Shown here in pieces: positions 30,233 through 39,646 of a stretch of 59,133 nt of DNA (position 1 is the first letter of the stretch; every line of letters starts with the position of its first letter). The stretch is from a virus. Position numbers and translations under genes: made by a program. The notes beneath the pieces are model-generated. The model saw only the letters and a list, made by a program, of their open reading frames with translations, made no database searches and was not told the origin of the DNA. Where the stretch lies: positions 1 through 59,133 of IMG/VR virus record IMGVR_UViG_3300037145_000020; one strand, written 5' to 3'.

Positions 30233-30912
30233 GCTTGCACCACCGTTGCTGCGACTCCCGTTGTCCTCGGCAGCACGCCTGAATTCGTCACGATGGCATC
30301 CTGCACCGGAGTGAGCGGGAATTCGAAGGTGTAAGTCATCGTGAGATTGAGTCCGTCAGTACAATAGCAATTCCCGAGGCCAGGGAACAGATTGAGCAGG
30401 AGTTGGTTGATCGACGGAATTGAGCCGTCGCAAATGTTCGCGAGCGCCTTAGCGAAGAGCAGCGTCCGGTATGCGGCGTCGGTGAGGGAGAAGTTTGTCG
30501 TGACTCCTGCGCCTCCCGAATAGAACGGTGCTTGGCCGAATGGCGTCAGTGTCGTCGGCGTGCCCGCTTCCTCGAAGCCGAGATACGGTCCGGAGCCCGC
30601 ATCGGGGACCGAGATCACGCGGGTGATTCCGAGGACCCGTCCTAATCGATCAAGACCGTAACCGATCGCTGTATCAATCGACCAAACATCATCGAAAAAT
30701 TGATCAAAGTTCTCCGTTGGGTCGACGTACTGCGCCATGTTGGTGACAAGCGCCATCAGCGTCGCGCTGTTGGCGTATTGGCTGAGCACGGTCAACCAAA
30801 TGTCGAAGGCCGGAATCGTCCCAACGGGGCTAACGCCGATGGTGAAGGAACCTACGGCATTCGATCCAGCCGGGTTTGGATTAGGATATACGGGACCTGG
30901 ACCGGCTGGCAT
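30229..30912 (-). CDS. Baseplate/tail protein, DUF2612-like
   Basis: This 227-residue protein has the DUF2612 core FDDVWSIDTAIGYGLDRLGR followed by VLGITR and a helical segment DAAYRTLLFAKALANICDGS. Proteins of this family are encoded right after the J-like baseplate protein in contractile-tail phages and are thought to complete the baseplate wedge or join fibres. It starts one base inside the J gene's stop. Confidence 0.8.
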   Translation of the reverse strand: MPAGPGPVYPNPNPAGSNAVGSFTIGVSPVGTIPAFDIWLTVLSQYANSATLMALVTNMAQYVDPTENFDQFFDDVWSIDTAIGYGLDRLGRVLGITRVISVPDAGSGPYLGFEEAGTPTTLTPFGQAPFYSGGAGVTTNFSLTDAAYRTLLFAKALANICDGSIPSINQLLLNLFPGLGNCYCTDGLNLTMTYTFEFPLTPVQDAIVTNSGVLPRTTGVAATVVQA

Positions 30913-32801
30913 CAGGTCACCGTCACTGCGATGTTGCCGGCATTGATGGTTGGCTCTTGCGCAATGCCCACTGCAACATCGGCCGAGCCAGCAGCAACGG
31001 CGGTGACCGTGACGCCCGCAGTGATCGATGCGCTCGATGCGGTCGTGGCTCCCGAGGTCACATAGACGCCAGCGCCACCCGGCGTACCGGAAGTCTGGGA
31101 CACGATTGTCGTGCCTGTCGGGACGCCCGTGCCTGCGATCACGTCGCCGATGCCGATGGTGCCGGTCACTGAGGTGGTCGTGAGATTGGTTCCCGAGCCG
31201 CTACCGGTGAAAGTCGCGCCGGCAACGGTTGCCGATGCACTGAGGTTGTAGGTGCCGGCGCCGCCTGATCCGCTCCCGAAGCTCACGATTGTCGTGCCAA
31301 TCGGAATGCCGGAAACCGAGTCGAGGCCGGTTACCCACTGCCCGACCGCAAGCGTCCCGCTGACCACCGCAGTAACGGTCAGGACCGTGCCGGCAACGCT
31401 GCCCACCACGACGGCACCGGCCGAATTTGCCGAGCCGACTTGGATGGTTCTGATCGCGGCCCAAGGGCCTAGCGCCGCGACCACTGCGCCATATTGGATG
31501 GCATAGATCACCGAGCCGATGCGCGCTCGAGGAGGCGTGGGGGTGTTTGTGACTGGTGCCGCGGTGATCGTGGTCGACGCCACTGTCTGCGTCGTGTTGA
31601 CCACGTAGGTGCCCGCGTTGCCTTGGCCTGTGCCGAGCGCGGTGATCGTGGTGCCTGGGACAACGTTGGGCCCGGAGATTGTCTGTCCCACACCGATCGT
31701 GCCGGCGCTGATCGAGGTGACTGTGAGCGTGGTGCCGGCGATCGATCCGACGAAGGTCGCGCCGGCCGTGGTCCCAGTGAAAGCCGCGATGATTGCTGCC
31801 TGGACGAGTGCCACTGCGGTGGAGGGCACCAGCGGGCTGTTCGCAATGTTGACAGCGAAGTAAATCGGCAGTGTCGCCGGGATGTTGAAGGTGATGTTGT
31901 AGGTCGGGAACGGCGGCGAATAGGCTGGATTCGTATCCTCCACCGCAACCGTGGTGTTCCCGTTCATCGGGATGCCGGGGGGCTTTTTCTTCCAGATCGC
32001 CTGGGCAACAGCGGAAGCAACGCCTCCGGTCGCGGCGACGTAGACCGAATTTGCCGCCAGCGTGTAGCCGCCGATCGTGGCGGGTGAGTTTGTTGGGTTG
32101 TCGATCACGTAGGCGTCGAGGACGCCTGGCACACTCAGAACTGCCCCGAGGATTGCCGTGTTCGAATTGACCGCATTGGCGGCGACGCTCTGCTGCCTTC
32201 GGAGCTCGAACTGCTGCGAGGTCTCAGTGTTCTGCCCGACGTCGCCGGAGATGACCGTCGCCGTATCCCATCCGGGGATGGTTTGGTAAATCGTGACCGT
32301 CTCTGGGATGGCGAGTGGGCCAGGAACGAGAGCGGCGAATTGCAGCGTGATCGAGCCCCCGCTCGGTATCGTTCCGCCTCCGGTGCATTGGTAGAGATTC
32401 CCGGCCGAATCCACGACCGTTGCGAAGCTGGTCGGTCCGCCGGGGAGGACCGTGTCGTTTGCGCCGACGCAGGCGATCTGCAGGGTGGTCGGCTCGGCGG
32501 AATCCCTCTTCAGAAAGTTGATGCGCGCGATGGCGTCCTGCATGCGCCCTTGGGCGAAGGCAGGATCGGTCTGCGTCACGTAGTACGTAATGATCTGATA
32601 GAAATTGTTGATGCACGCGGCTTGGCTCGATGCGAGTTGGCTTTGCGGTGCGGAGCCATTGCTCCAATTGAACGTGACGTTGAAGCTCTGGTTATAATCG
32701 GCCTGCACGCCAGCAAGAATTGCCGGGCCTGACGGAGCGATGACTCCGAGCGGTCCCCACGACAGTGCTGGAACGTTCGTTGTTCCGACGTTTGCCATCA
32801 A
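30912..32801 (-). CDS. Baseplate J-like protein with three inserted beta modules
   Basis: This 629-residue protein has an N-terminal half typical of baseplate wedge proteins of the J family ([58 protein letters not shown]). In the C-terminal half three copies of a Gly/Thr-rich beta module are inserted, at about residues 349-414, 460-532 and 532-594, splitting the usual C-terminal domain. The modules match those in the sheath and other virion genes. It builds the baseplate rim. Confidence 0.88.
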   Translation of the reverse strand: MMANVGTTNVPALSWGPLGVIAPSGPAILAGVQADYNQSFNVTFNWSNGSAPQSQLASSQAACINNFYQIITYYVTQTDPAFAQGRMQDAIARINFLKRDSAEPTTLQIACVGANDTVLPGGPTSFATVVDSAGNLYQCTGGGTIPSGGSITLQFAALVPGPLAIPETVTIYQTIPGWDTATVISGDVGQNTETSQQFELRRQQSVAANAVNSNTAILGAVLSVPGVLDAYVIDNPTNSPATIGGYTLAANSVYVAATGGVASAVAQAIWKKKPPGIPMNGNTTVAVEDTNPAYSPPFPTYNITFNIPATLPIYFAVNIANSPLVPSTAVALVQAAIIAAFTGTTAGATFVGSIAGTTLTVTSISAGTIGVGQTISGPNVVPGTTITALGTGQGNAGTYVVNTTQTVASTTITAAPVTNTPTPPRARIGSVIYAIQYGAVVAALGPWAAIRTIQVGSANSAGAVVVGSVAGTVLTVTAVVSGTLAVGQWVTGLDSVSGIPIGTTIVSFGSGSGGAGTYNLSASATVAGATFTGSGSGTNLTTTSVTGTIGIGDVIAGTGVPTGTTIVSQTSGTPGGAGVYVTSGATTASSASITAGVTVTAVAAGSADVAVGIAQEPTINAGNIAVTVT

Positions 32802-33181
32802 CCGGCCCCCTGCGGACTCGCGACGGAAAAGGAAGCGGCCGAGGCTTGTCCGCTCGTTGAAATGACCTGCACCTGTCCGGAGATTCCACGGTTGTTAAAC
32901 GACGAAATGAAAACCTGCGCTGAGGCCACGTCGGGAACGGTCAGGGCCGCGTTCTGCAGAAGCTCTTTCAGTAGCGTGAGCGGCGGGGTGGCTTGGCCGA
33001 AAATCTGCTGAAGGTAATGGACACCCAGCGTGTTATCCCAGAAGTATTCGGCGAGCCACATGCGAATGGCGCTCGCTGCGTCTTGCGCAAGGCTGTATGG
33101 TTCTCCCGCAACGGCGATGTTGTTTGCCGCGTTGACAACCAAATCCCAGCTTTCGATATCCAGAAGCAGCGTGCTCGCCAC
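32798..33181 (-). CDS. Baseplate wedge protein, gp25-like
   Basis: This 127-residue protein has [20 protein letters not shown], then [20 protein letters not shown] and [11 protein letters not shown], matching the T4 gp25/P2 W-like wedge subunit pattern (small domain that joins the sheath to the baseplate). Located between spike and J genes, the usual place. ATGA overlap with the J gene. Confidence 0.82.
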   Translation of the reverse strand: MASTLLLDIESWDLVVNAANNIAVAGEPYSLAQDAASAIRMWLAEYFWDNTLGVHYLQQIFGQATPPLTLLKELLQNAALTVPDVASAQVFISSFNNRGISGQVQVISTSGQASAASFSVASPQGAG

Positions 33182-33222
33182 GGCTTTCCCCGTCGATTCC
33201 TTCGTCTAGCATGTTTCGGGGG

Positions 33223-33861
33223 TCACGGCACGGTGACAGGCACGCCATTAACCTGAAAGGACACGGTAACGATATTGACCACACCGGGGAGCATTTGGAT
33301 TTGGTTGGCGTTGACGTCTAGGAGCGTCATTCCTGTGGCAGTCGTCGCGATCGTGTTCCCGTTTATGTCGGCGATGACCATTGTACCGTCAGGCTTGAGC
33401 CAGAAGGTGGCGGCCGGGGTGGCATTGAGAATGCCCCCAAGGTAGACACCGTCTGCCACATTCAATCGACGGAATGATCCGGGGTTGGCCTGCGCCTTGG
33501 TGTTTTTGACGGTCGATATGTCCCGGTCCGCACAGATGATGATGCCAATGTCGTTTATGGCTGGGTCGTTGATTACAGCCCACTTGCCGCCCTGCCATCG
33601 GATAAATGGCAATCCGTAGATGATCCCATGCGGCGTAGCGTTAGGCGGATTGGCGAAGTCGATCTGATTCACCAGCGGCTGCACATCGACGGTGCCGGGT
33701 GCCGGCGGGGTGCCCTGTCCAGGATGGACACCTTTGACTTGGACGACCTTCATCGTGTCGATGCGCGAGAGCAGCGCGCGCACGATGAAACTGATTCCAG
33801 TGGAATCCGTGTTCGAGTCGTCGGGGAATTGCGAGCCGTAGCCGACGTCGGTATTCGACAT
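33223..33861 (-). CDS. Central spike protein (Gp138-type)
   Basis: This 212-residue protein has the Gp138 N-terminal OB-like domain (VVQVKGVHPGQGTPPAPGTV; PFIRWQGGKWAVINDPAIND; GIIICADRDIS) and a C-terminal beta-helix-like tip (TFWLKPDGTMVIADINGNTI ... TLLDVNANQIQM). It should form the membrane-puncturing needle under the tail tube. Adjacent to the hub gene. Confidence 0.85.
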   Translation of the reverse strand: MSNTDVGYGSQFPDDSNTDSTGISFIVRALLSRIDTMKVVQVKGVHPGQGTPPAPGTVDVQPLVNQIDFANPPNATPHGIIYGLPFIRWQGGKWAVINDPAINDIGIIICADRDISTVKNTKAQANPGSFRRLNVADGVYLGGILNATPAATFWLKPDGTMVIADINGNTIATTATGMTLLDVNANQIQMLPGVVNIVTVSFQVNGVPVTVP

Positions 33862-33867
33862 GCGCCC

Positions 33868-34845
33868 TCACTGCTGCGGTATCGGCCGACCGTAGGCTGG
33901 GTTGTAGCAGTAAACCGTACTCATCCACTGCCCGTTTCTCACCAGCGAATCCAGGGCGTGATCGAGCTTGTAGACGCCCCACACGGAATTGCCATTGACC
34001 ATCTGCGGCGGCTTGAATGTCTGGCTGCTTGATGACGCTGCCGAAAGGGTACCGGAGAGCAGACTGCTGTTGACCTGCACCGTTCCCCCCAAGGCAATCA
34101 GCGGATTAAAAAGCGTTTTGACGATCACGCCCTGCTTGGTGATCGTCGGATATCCGATCATCTCTCCGTTGGGGAGAGGAGAAATAACCGGAGAGGTGAT
34201 TGTGCTATTGCTCCGGACTCCTCCGAGCGGCCAGATTGCCAGCGTGTTTGATCTGGTATCCAGAGCGCAAGCAATGCGGGCGTGATCCTTGACGGCTTGT
34301 ATCTGGTCATAAAGCGTGCCGGGAAAATACGGATTCGGCAGTTGGACGCTGACGCCGTTATTCTCGAATTTCATCCCGAGTTGCCGAGCGAAGCCCGACA
34401 TGATCGTGGCGACGTCTGTGGAGCCCGTGAAGCCTGATGGTGTGGCCGGCGCCACCGCCGAAGCGACTCCGCTGACCGACTCGAACACAAACGGCACATC
34501 GGGCATGCCATCGAAGTCGGGATAGGCGTTCAGGATGGTCCCAGAGAACACCGTGGCCTGCCTGGCGACGGCATCTCCCGCGGTGACCGTGATCGAATTC
34601 TTCGGGACGAGGTTGAAGGAAACGCCCAACGTCGAAAGCTGATAGATCAGGCTCGGCGTCAATCCCCAAACCTTGACCTGTGCCTTTTGCTCGATGACGG
34701 CGCCAGAGTTTTGCACGCGCACGCTTGTGCGCAGGTTCGCAATCGTCGCGGTCGATCCGCCCTCGGAGAAGTTATTCGGCTGGTTGGTGCCGGCGTTGTT
34801 CGCGAGCGCCACCGCCAGCGTGATGAGCTTTTGGGTGAAACTCAT
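33868..34845 (-). CDS. Baseplate hub protein
   Basis: This 325-residue protein matches hub proteins of contractile tails by content and place: STATIANLRTSVRVQNSGAV, an FSGTILNAYPDFDGMPDVPF segment, and SGFARQLGMKFENNGVSVQL. The hub trimer connects tube and spike. It is coupled to the plug gene by an ATGA overlap. Confidence 0.82.
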   Translation of the reverse strand: MSFTQKLITLAVALANNAGTNQPNNFSEGGSTATIANLRTSVRVQNSGAVIEQKAQVKVWGLTPSLIYQLSTLGVSFNLVPKNSITVTAGDAVARQATVFSGTILNAYPDFDGMPDVPFVFESVSGVASAVAPATPSGFTGSTDVATIMSGFARQLGMKFENNGVSVQLPNPYFPGTLYDQIQAVKDHARIACALDTRSNTLAIWPLGGVRSNSTITSPVISPLPNGEMIGYPTITKQGVIVKTLFNPLIALGGTVQVNSSLLSGTLSAASSSSQTFKPPQMVNGNSVWGVYKLDHALDSLVRNGQWMSTVYCYNPAYGRPIPQQ

Positions 34846-35168
34846 GTGGCATATTGTTCGAGGTCAGATTCGCTCAAATACAACAATTGGTATCGCGCAG
34901 TAGGCCCACCGAGGCCGTCGTAGGTCGGGTTTTGCTCGCCTTGCGAGTCGCAAAATGCGAGATCGCCATCAAATCCCAAATAGGAATCGCGAACGATCCT
35001 GACCAAATTTTCGCACAGAACGCTTGCAATAATCAGCGTCGTCCCGACCCACAACGACAAAAATAATCCGTAGCTCGATTGCTGAATCGCAATCGTGCAA
35101 CCCTGCATGCCGAGTTGCACCTGTAGCTGCTGGTTAGGGATTGCATTGAGCGGGACTGTTGACGGCAT
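34842..35168 (-). CDS. Baseplate plug protein (Pam3 gp18-like, DUF6983)
   Basis: This 108-residue protein has VPLNAIPNQQLQVQLGMQGC, YGLFLSLWV, then SYLGFDGDLAFCDSQGEQNP and TARYQLLYLSESDL. This is the conserved pattern of the small baseplate plug found beside the hub in simple myoviruses. It probably seals the end of the tail tube. Confidence 0.85.
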   Translation of the reverse strand: MPSTVPLNAIPNQQLQVQLGMQGCTIAIQQSSYGLFLSLWVGTTLIIASVLCENLVRIVRDSYLGFDGDLAFCDSQGEQNPTYDGLGGPTARYQLLYLSESDLEQYAT

Positions 35169-35965
35169 CAGTGGAAATCCGGCCCATCTCCCGGAAATCC
35201 GGGGACGTTGGTGGTGAGCGGCATCGACTGGACGTTACCACTGCTCTGCTGGCCGGCCGCTCCTGGGATTTGCGTGTTGCTGAATGCGGCCGATGATGTG
35301 ACGCGGACCTGCACGAAGTAAAGATCGGCGGCGATGAGCGTGGCGCCTTGGTCGTGTCTCCGCGAGAATGAAACCCGACGGCAGCTGCAGCTCGAATAGG
35401 TCCCTTCTGGGGTGACGATGTCAAACAGCGGTGGCGTTGCGCTGCCACTCAGAATTCCCCCGTTGATCGCCGAGGTGATCGAGCCGAGCGCGGAGGCCAT
35501 GGCCGTCGAAATCAGCGAGGACGATCCCAACGGGGAGCCACCGGCAATCGCCAGTATTGCGTTGATGAAGGCTTGGCGGTTGGAGGCATCGCCTCCCGCG
35601 GCGAGGCGCACGCGGACGTCGAAAGGCAGTTGGACCTTGTCGTATGACTGAAAGGCACCTTGCTCCTGTGGATAATCGGAGATCGTGAATTCCTGGTCGA
35701 ACTCGAATTCGATGGTCGAGGCCGCCACGGGGGTGAGGTTCGGGAGGCCGAGCGCGCCGGCCTGGATCGAAAATGGCCCGAGCAAAGCATTGACGTTCTG
35801 CCCGATCGAGGCTGGTTGGATGACCGGGACGCCTTGGTAATAGATGCCCCATGATGGCGGCGTAAATAGAATCCCCATCTGCGTGTCCGCGACCAGCAGG
35901 ACGGTAGGAAGCGCTGAATAGCTATTCAGCGGTGGTACGCCTGGGACATTCGGAACCTCCGGCAT
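35168..35965 (-). CDS. Baseplate/tail protein between tape measure and plug
   Basis: This 265-residue protein has a strand-rich body (ASTIEFEFDQEFTISDYPQE; VQLPFDVRVRLAAGG) and LFDIVTPEGTYSSCSCRRVS followed by DLYFVQVRV. Position after the tape measure and before the plug is that of the gp53- or Dit-like subunit of small myovirus baseplates. Family assignment is by context. Confidence 0.72.
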   Translation of the reverse strand: MPEVPNVPGVPPLNSYSALPTVLLVADTQMGILFTPPSWGIYYQGVPVIQPASIGQNVNALLGPFSIQAGALGLPNLTPVAASTIEFEFDQEFTISDYPQEQGAFQSYDKVQLPFDVRVRLAAGGDASNRQAFINAILAIAGGSPLGSSSLISTAMASALGSITSAINGGILSGSATPPLFDIVTPEGTYSSCSCRRVSFSRRHDQGATLIAADLYFVQVRVTSSAAFSNTQIPGAAGQQSSGNVQSMPLTTNVPGFPGDGPDFH

Positions 35966-37719
35966 CAGACGAGTCCCTGATTCCAGGAGCCGAGTGACGC
36001 TTGGCGCTTCAGCGCTTCATTAATATCGCCTGCAATCCCTTTGGCATCCGTAGCTGGCGTGTGGATGTTGATTTCTCCGACCTCGATTGTCGTCGTTCGA
36101 TTCGAGGAACTGTTCGTGTTGTAGGACGAATGCTGCGCAGCCGCACCAGCACCATATGGAAGGACAGGGCCGCCGGGCCAGCCCATCCATGAGCCTGGAC
36201 CATGATCCCTGAGCCATTCTAGGGCAAAGCGATCCTGCTCCTGCCATGTTGACTGATCGCGGGCATTTTTTCCGGTAGCCGCCGTGAATTTGTCGCCCAA
36301 GCCGGGATGTGGATATCGGGCTGATAGCCCTCCGTAATGAAGCTGAAAATCGCCAAATGAGGAATTATCATCGCCGATCTTTCCAGGGAATCCCTCGCGC
36401 CTAGCAAATTGCATCATTTGGTCTGGGTTGACGCCAAGTTCGACAGCAGTTTTGCGGATGAAGGCTTCGCGTGTCGCGGCATCGGCACCGCTACCGCCAA
36501 CGGGCCCTCTCCTGGCGCGCTCTGCCTCGTCCGACTCCCCTGCCGGGCCTGTTTCGACAGCAGTTTTGCGGATGAAGGCTTCGCGTGTCGCGGCATCGGC
36601 ACCGCTACCGCCAACGGGCCCTCTCCTGGCGTGCTCTGCCTCGTCCGACTCCCCTGCCGGGCCTGTCATACCCAATAGAGCACCGATAGGACCGAGCAAT
36701 CCCATTGCTCGACTCCCTGCAACAGTACCCAATCCCCGGATAACAGCCCTGCCAGCAGCCACGCCTGCGGCAGCAGCCGGACTCCTTTCAATAAGAGCCG
36801 TGAACCAATTTGCGGTGGCGGTAAGCGCAGCCCTGCCAGCAGCCCCTCCGACAAGCCATCGCAACAAAGGCAGCCCCCAGAGAGCTGTGAGAACCGCACT
36901 AACTGCAGCCACGCCTGCGGCAGCAGCCGGACTCCTTTCAATAAGAGCCGTGAACCAATTTGCGGTGGCGGTAAGCGCGGGCTCTAAAATGACCCCCAAG
37001 TTGCGCCCGAGCGCTGTCGATGCAGTATCGAGTCGGCCGGTGGCCTTTTGGTACTCGTCGGCAAGCTGTGCGGCTCTGCCGAGCGGGCCAGTGATCGATT
37101 TTATGTCTTTGACGCGCTTTTCGAGATCGGAACGGCCAGCCTGAGCTACGTTTACCGCGCTCTGATCCAAGCCGAGCAGGCCCATGAACAGTCTGGCTTG
37201 CTCTGGGCGGAGTTGGTTGATCGCATCCACGATTTCGAGAAAGAACTGGCCTGGGTCTTTCATCCCGCCTGCAGCATTCCGCGGGTTGACGTTGAGCCGC
37301 GTCGTGAGCGCGAGGAAGTTCTCCGAGGGAATGCCGGCGACAAACTTCTGCATCTCCGTGCTGAGCGTCTGCATCGTTTGAACGGCGCCCTCTTTCGAGC
37401 CGCCAAATTGTGTCCATATGTTCTCCCATGCGGACAGGTCCTCCGTGATCATGTCCATCGTCTTGGCGAAGCGGGCTGTAGCAGCATCGAGATTCGTAAT
37501 GTTAGTGATAAACTCCTTCGTCCCCATCCCGCCGATGAAGATTCCGGTCGCCTCGATCGCCAGACGCTTCATGTCGGAGAAGAATTCGAAGATTTTCTTT
37601 TGCTGCGATTCGACTTGATTGCCCGCGACGCGCGCCGCCTCCACCGTCTGCTTCAGCGAAGCCATGGCGGCTGCTTGGCCCGAAGTCATTTTCGTGGCGT
37701 CGATTCCGAATTCGAGCAC
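35965..37719 (-). CDS. Tape measure protein with tail lytic domain
   Basis: This 584-residue protein has an N-terminal helical tape part, two hydrophobic stretches, and a C-terminal lysozyme-like domain (QFARREGFPGKIGDDNSSFG, then DFQLHYGGLSARYPHPGLGD) for local wall digestion. It contains two internal duplications: a 38-residue tandem repeat (TGPAGESDEAE... unit) and a 25-residue hydrophobic repeat. It is fairly short, which predicts a short tail. It lies after the tail chaperones, as usual. Confidence 0.85.
   Translation of the reverse strand: MLEFGIDATKMTSGQAAAMASLKQTVEAARVAGNQVESQQKKIFEFFSDMKRLAIEATGIFIGGMGTKEFITNITNLDAATARFAKTMDMITEDLSAWENIWTQFGGSKEGAVQTMQTLSTEMQKFVAGIPSENFLALTTRLNVNPRNAAGGMKDPGQFFLEIVDAINQLRPEQARLFMGLLGLDQSAVNVAQAGRSDLEKRVKDIKSITGPLGRAAQLADEYQKATGRLDTASTALGRNLGVILEPALTATANWFTALIERSPAAAAGVAAVSAVLTALWGLPLLRWLVGGAAGRAALTATANWFTALIERSPAAAAGVAAGRAVIRGLGTVAGSRAMGLLGPIGALLGMTGPAGESDEAEHARRGPVGGSGADAATREAFIRKTAVETGPAGESDEAERARRGPVGGSGADAATREAFIRKTAVELGVNPDQMMQFARREGFPGKIGDDNSSFGDFQLHYGGLSARYPHPGLGDKFTAATGKNARDQSTWQEQDRFALEWLRDHGPGSWMGWPGGPVLPYGAGAAAQHSSYNTNSSSNRTTTIEVGEINIHTPATDAKGIAGDINEALKRQASLGSWNQGLV
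36439..36666. repeat. Tandem 114-bp duplication in the tape measure gene
   Basis: Two copies (36439-36552 and 36553-36666) differ by one base that I can see (C against T in the GGCGxGC segment). Each encodes 38 residues, so the frame is kept. The near identity points to a recent duplication. Confidence 0.9.
36755..36978. repeat. Spaced 74-bp direct repeat in the tape measure gene
   Basis: Identical 74-base copies lie at 36755-36828 and 36905-36978, 150 bases apart start to start, and encode the hydrophobic unit ALTATANWFTALIERSPAAA twice. The offset is a multiple of three, so the frame is kept. It lengthens the tape by 50 residues. Confidence 0.88.
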
Positions 37720-37757
37720 GAAAGCGTCAATGACAGACGGAATCTAATCCTCCTGTG

Positions 37758-38078
37758 TCACTTCGGATCAGGCGGGATGTCGCCCATGTGCCAATCGGCG
37801 AGCTTCAAGAACTCATGCCATCCGCACCCTTCCGGGTCCTCTGGATAGACCGTTCCGCGTTTGTGATAGAACGAAGCCGTCACTCGGCCGTCAGCGTGGA
37901 CGTGGTGCAAGCCGATCCCGGAAACGTGCCCGCAGTTGCAGCGGATGAGCGGCTTCACGGGCTTGCCGTCTTTTGTGACCTTCCACCATCCGGGTTTTCC
38001 CACGACGGGAAAGTCTTTGTAGATGGATTCGCCATCGGCCAATCGCGGAATGACAAGCGGAGCGTTTGGACTGCTCAT
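37758..38078 (-). CDS. Small hypothetical protein with Cys/His cluster
   Basis: This 106-residue protein has WWKVTKDGKPVKPLIRCNCG and then HVSGIGLHHVHADG, with a further Cys near residue 85; a small metal-binding beta domain is possible. It sits between tape measure and chaperone genes and is unlike known tail proteins. Confidence 0.68.
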   Translation of the reverse strand: MSSPNAPLVIPRLADGESIYKDFPVVGKPGWWKVTKDGKPVKPLIRCNCGHVSGIGLHHVHADGRVTASFYHKRGTVYPEDPEGCGWHEFLKLADWHMGDIPPDPK

Positions 38079-38115
38079 TCATATCCCCATCGATTCGAGC
38101 GCCGCGCAAACCTAG

Positions 38116-38322
38116 CTAAAACCCTTCCAAGTACAGCATGCGCAGATTATATGGCGTCGGCTCTTTCTGTATGACCTTTGGCCGCTTTTCTAAGGGCAGA
38201 CCCAACGCCTCGGCGTCCTTCCACATCTCGTGGAGTCTCCCCTGTTGTTCTGGGGTGTAGCCAATCTCCGCAAGATATGATGCTACCATATCCAAGCGAC
38301 TGCTCATGTTGCTGCCCGTCAT
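38116..38322 (-). CDS. Small hypothetical protein
   Basis: This 68-residue helical protein begins MTGSNMSSRLDMVASYLAEI. ATG 38322 overlaps the previous stop (ATGA); an internal ATG at 38307 is an alternative. No family was recognised. Confidence 0.62.
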   Translation of the reverse strand: MTGSNMSSRLDMVASYLAEIGYTPEQQGRLHEMWKDAEALGLPLEKRPKVIQKEPTPYNLRMLYLEGF

Positions 38323-38546
38323 GCTGCTTTTTGGAGATCGTCGTGTGCCTTGAGCACGCCGTCGATTACATAGCTCGTTTTCAAAAGCAGGGCTACCCCA
38401 TGCGCAAACTCGGTCGTTGCTTGGTGCGGCGGCTCTCCCTTCGCATCAGCTTCGATTATATTTCTGTATAGAGTTTCGACTAGGGTGCAGATGATCGCTT
38501 CGATTCCCTTGGCCACGCCGTCGTCAAATTGCGGTCGGTTTATCAT
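38319..38546 (-). CDS. Small hypothetical helical protein
   Basis: This 75-residue protein begins MINRPQFDDGVAKGIEAIIC and is helical with a hydrophobic face. ATGA overlaps on both sides place it in the tail operon. No family was recognised. Confidence 0.65.
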   Translation of the reverse strand: MINRPQFDDGVAKGIEAIICTLVETLYRNIIEADAKGEPPHQATTEFAHGVALLLKTSYVIDGVLKAHDDLQKAA

Positions 38547-38689
38547 TGGTCTCTCCTTCGCCGCGCCTTCTCGGAGCGGTAAGCGTTCTCCGAGTCGATC
38601 AGAGCGACCTCGATCATATCATGAAGGTCCTCGACGGAATAAACGGTCTGCAATTCGTGGAGCGTCGCCGCTTTGAGCGACAGCGCCAT
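38543..38689 (-). CDS. Tail assembly chaperone, second (T-type) part
   Basis: This 48-residue segment contains ATLHELQTVYSVEDLHDMIE, typical of the second tail chaperone of DUF3383-sheath myoviruses. ATG 38689 lies five bases after the stop of the first chaperone. The frame is open upstream to 38815 in the -1 register relative to the first gene, and residues just before the ATG (EEIQYAEYANLPGIIG) look native. So it may also be made as a -1 frameshift extension; no canonical slippery heptamer was found. Confidence 0.75.
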   Translation of the reverse strand: MALSLKAATLHELQTVYSVEDLHDMIEVALIDSENAYRSEKARRRRDQ

Positions 38690-38694
38690 TCCGA

Positions 38695-39195
38695 TTATTC
38701 CGGGGAGGTTGGCGTACTCGGCATACTGAATTTCTTCGCTTCTTGGAGTAAGGCCGACAGGGCGTCGGCCGGCGAAAAATCCGTATGAAGGCGGAATACC
38801 TCCGACCGCAACCACATGATCGTCCTGGGTTCCTCGATGTCATCCTCGCCATGAAGAGCATCGGCGAGCGGGTATTGCGGGTCGGTTGGGTCTTTGACTG
38901 TCGCGACGCGCACAATTTTCACGCACTCCATCATCTGATCGAGCAGCGGTTCGAGCTTTTCGGGGTCGACGTCGGCGGCGAGAATTACATTCAAGCCACA
39001 TAGGGCTATGCCTGCCATCCCCAAGCGCGCGACTTCCAGCGGCAATTGTGCGCTGCTGCCCTTGAGCACGAGGGCCATGCGATAGCCCCACTTCTCCGCG
39101 CGCGCTGCAGGCCACTCAGTTAGCAGGAAATGCTTAGGCGGATTGGAGTCGCGCCCATAGCCGGGCGGGACGGTAACGACCAGTTTTTTGCGCAT
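38695..39195 (-). CDS. Tail assembly chaperone, first (G-type) part
   Basis: This 166-residue protein is encoded directly after the tail tube and before the tape measure, and begins MRKKLVVTVPPGYGRDSNPP. It contains FLLTEWPAARAEKWGYR, which recurs in chaperones of this position. It should coat the tape measure during tail assembly. See the next gene for the possible frameshift product. Confidence 0.8.
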   Translation of the reverse strand: MRKKLVVTVPPGYGRDSNPPKHFLLTEWPAARAEKWGYRMALVLKGSSAQLPLEVARLGMAGIALCGLNVILAADVDPEKLEPLLDQMMECVKIVRVATVKDPTDPQYPLADALHGEDDIEEPRTIMWLRSEVFRLHTDFSPADALSALLQEAKKFSMPSTPTSPE

Positions 39196-39196
39196 G

Positions 39197-39637
39197 TCAC
39201 GCTGTCGGTTGCGGCAGGCAGAGGTTCCACTCGATGCGGAAGCGCTGCGGCAGCACGAGTTTCTTGCCTTGCGGGATAGGTTTGTATCCTCTCAGATAGC
39301 CGTTGATCGTCGTCCACATCTTCTGCAAGCCGGGCAGCGTGGTCGTGCCATTCGCCGTGTAGGTCGTCAGTCCTGATTGCTGGTAATTGTACCAAGCATC
39401 GAACAGCGGGATCGACGGGGAGTTCGCCTGCAGCATAAATTCCTGGATGACAGACTTGTAGACCATGCCGCCCGAGAGATAGCCGTCCACGCCCATCAGT
39501 GTCTCTGTCGGCTCGACTTCCGGCACCTCGTAGACGTCGTCGGCCGCGAAGCCCTGTAAGCGCTGCGGCGTCGTGAAACCAATCCCAGGAATTGTCAGCG
39601 TGATTGAGGCGTTCGCCGCCGTCAGATCGAGCCCCAT
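39197..39637 (-). CDS. Tail tube protein
   Basis: This 146-residue protein has SITLTIPGIGFTTPQRLQGF, a VEPTETLMGVDGYLSGGMVY core and RFRIEWNLCLPQ near the end. Length, beta-rich pattern and place directly after the sheath fit the tube subunit of this myovirus type. It forms the inner DNA conduit. Confidence 0.85.
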   Translation of the reverse strand: MGLDLTAANASITLTIPGIGFTTPQRLQGFAADDVYEVPEVEPTETLMGVDGYLSGGMVYKSVIQEFMLQANSPSIPLFDAWYNYQQSGLTTYTANGTTTLPGLQKMWTTINGYLRGYKPIPQGKKLVLPQRFRIEWNLCLPQPTA

Positions 39638-39646
39638 TTATCGCTC

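Noticed and set aside
38690-38800. +1 frameshift at ACCT in the tail chaperone, read by the 8-base-loop tRNA
   Set aside because: An ACCT does occur just before the stop of the first chaperone, but +1 leads into a frame unrelated to the second chaperone, which needs -1.
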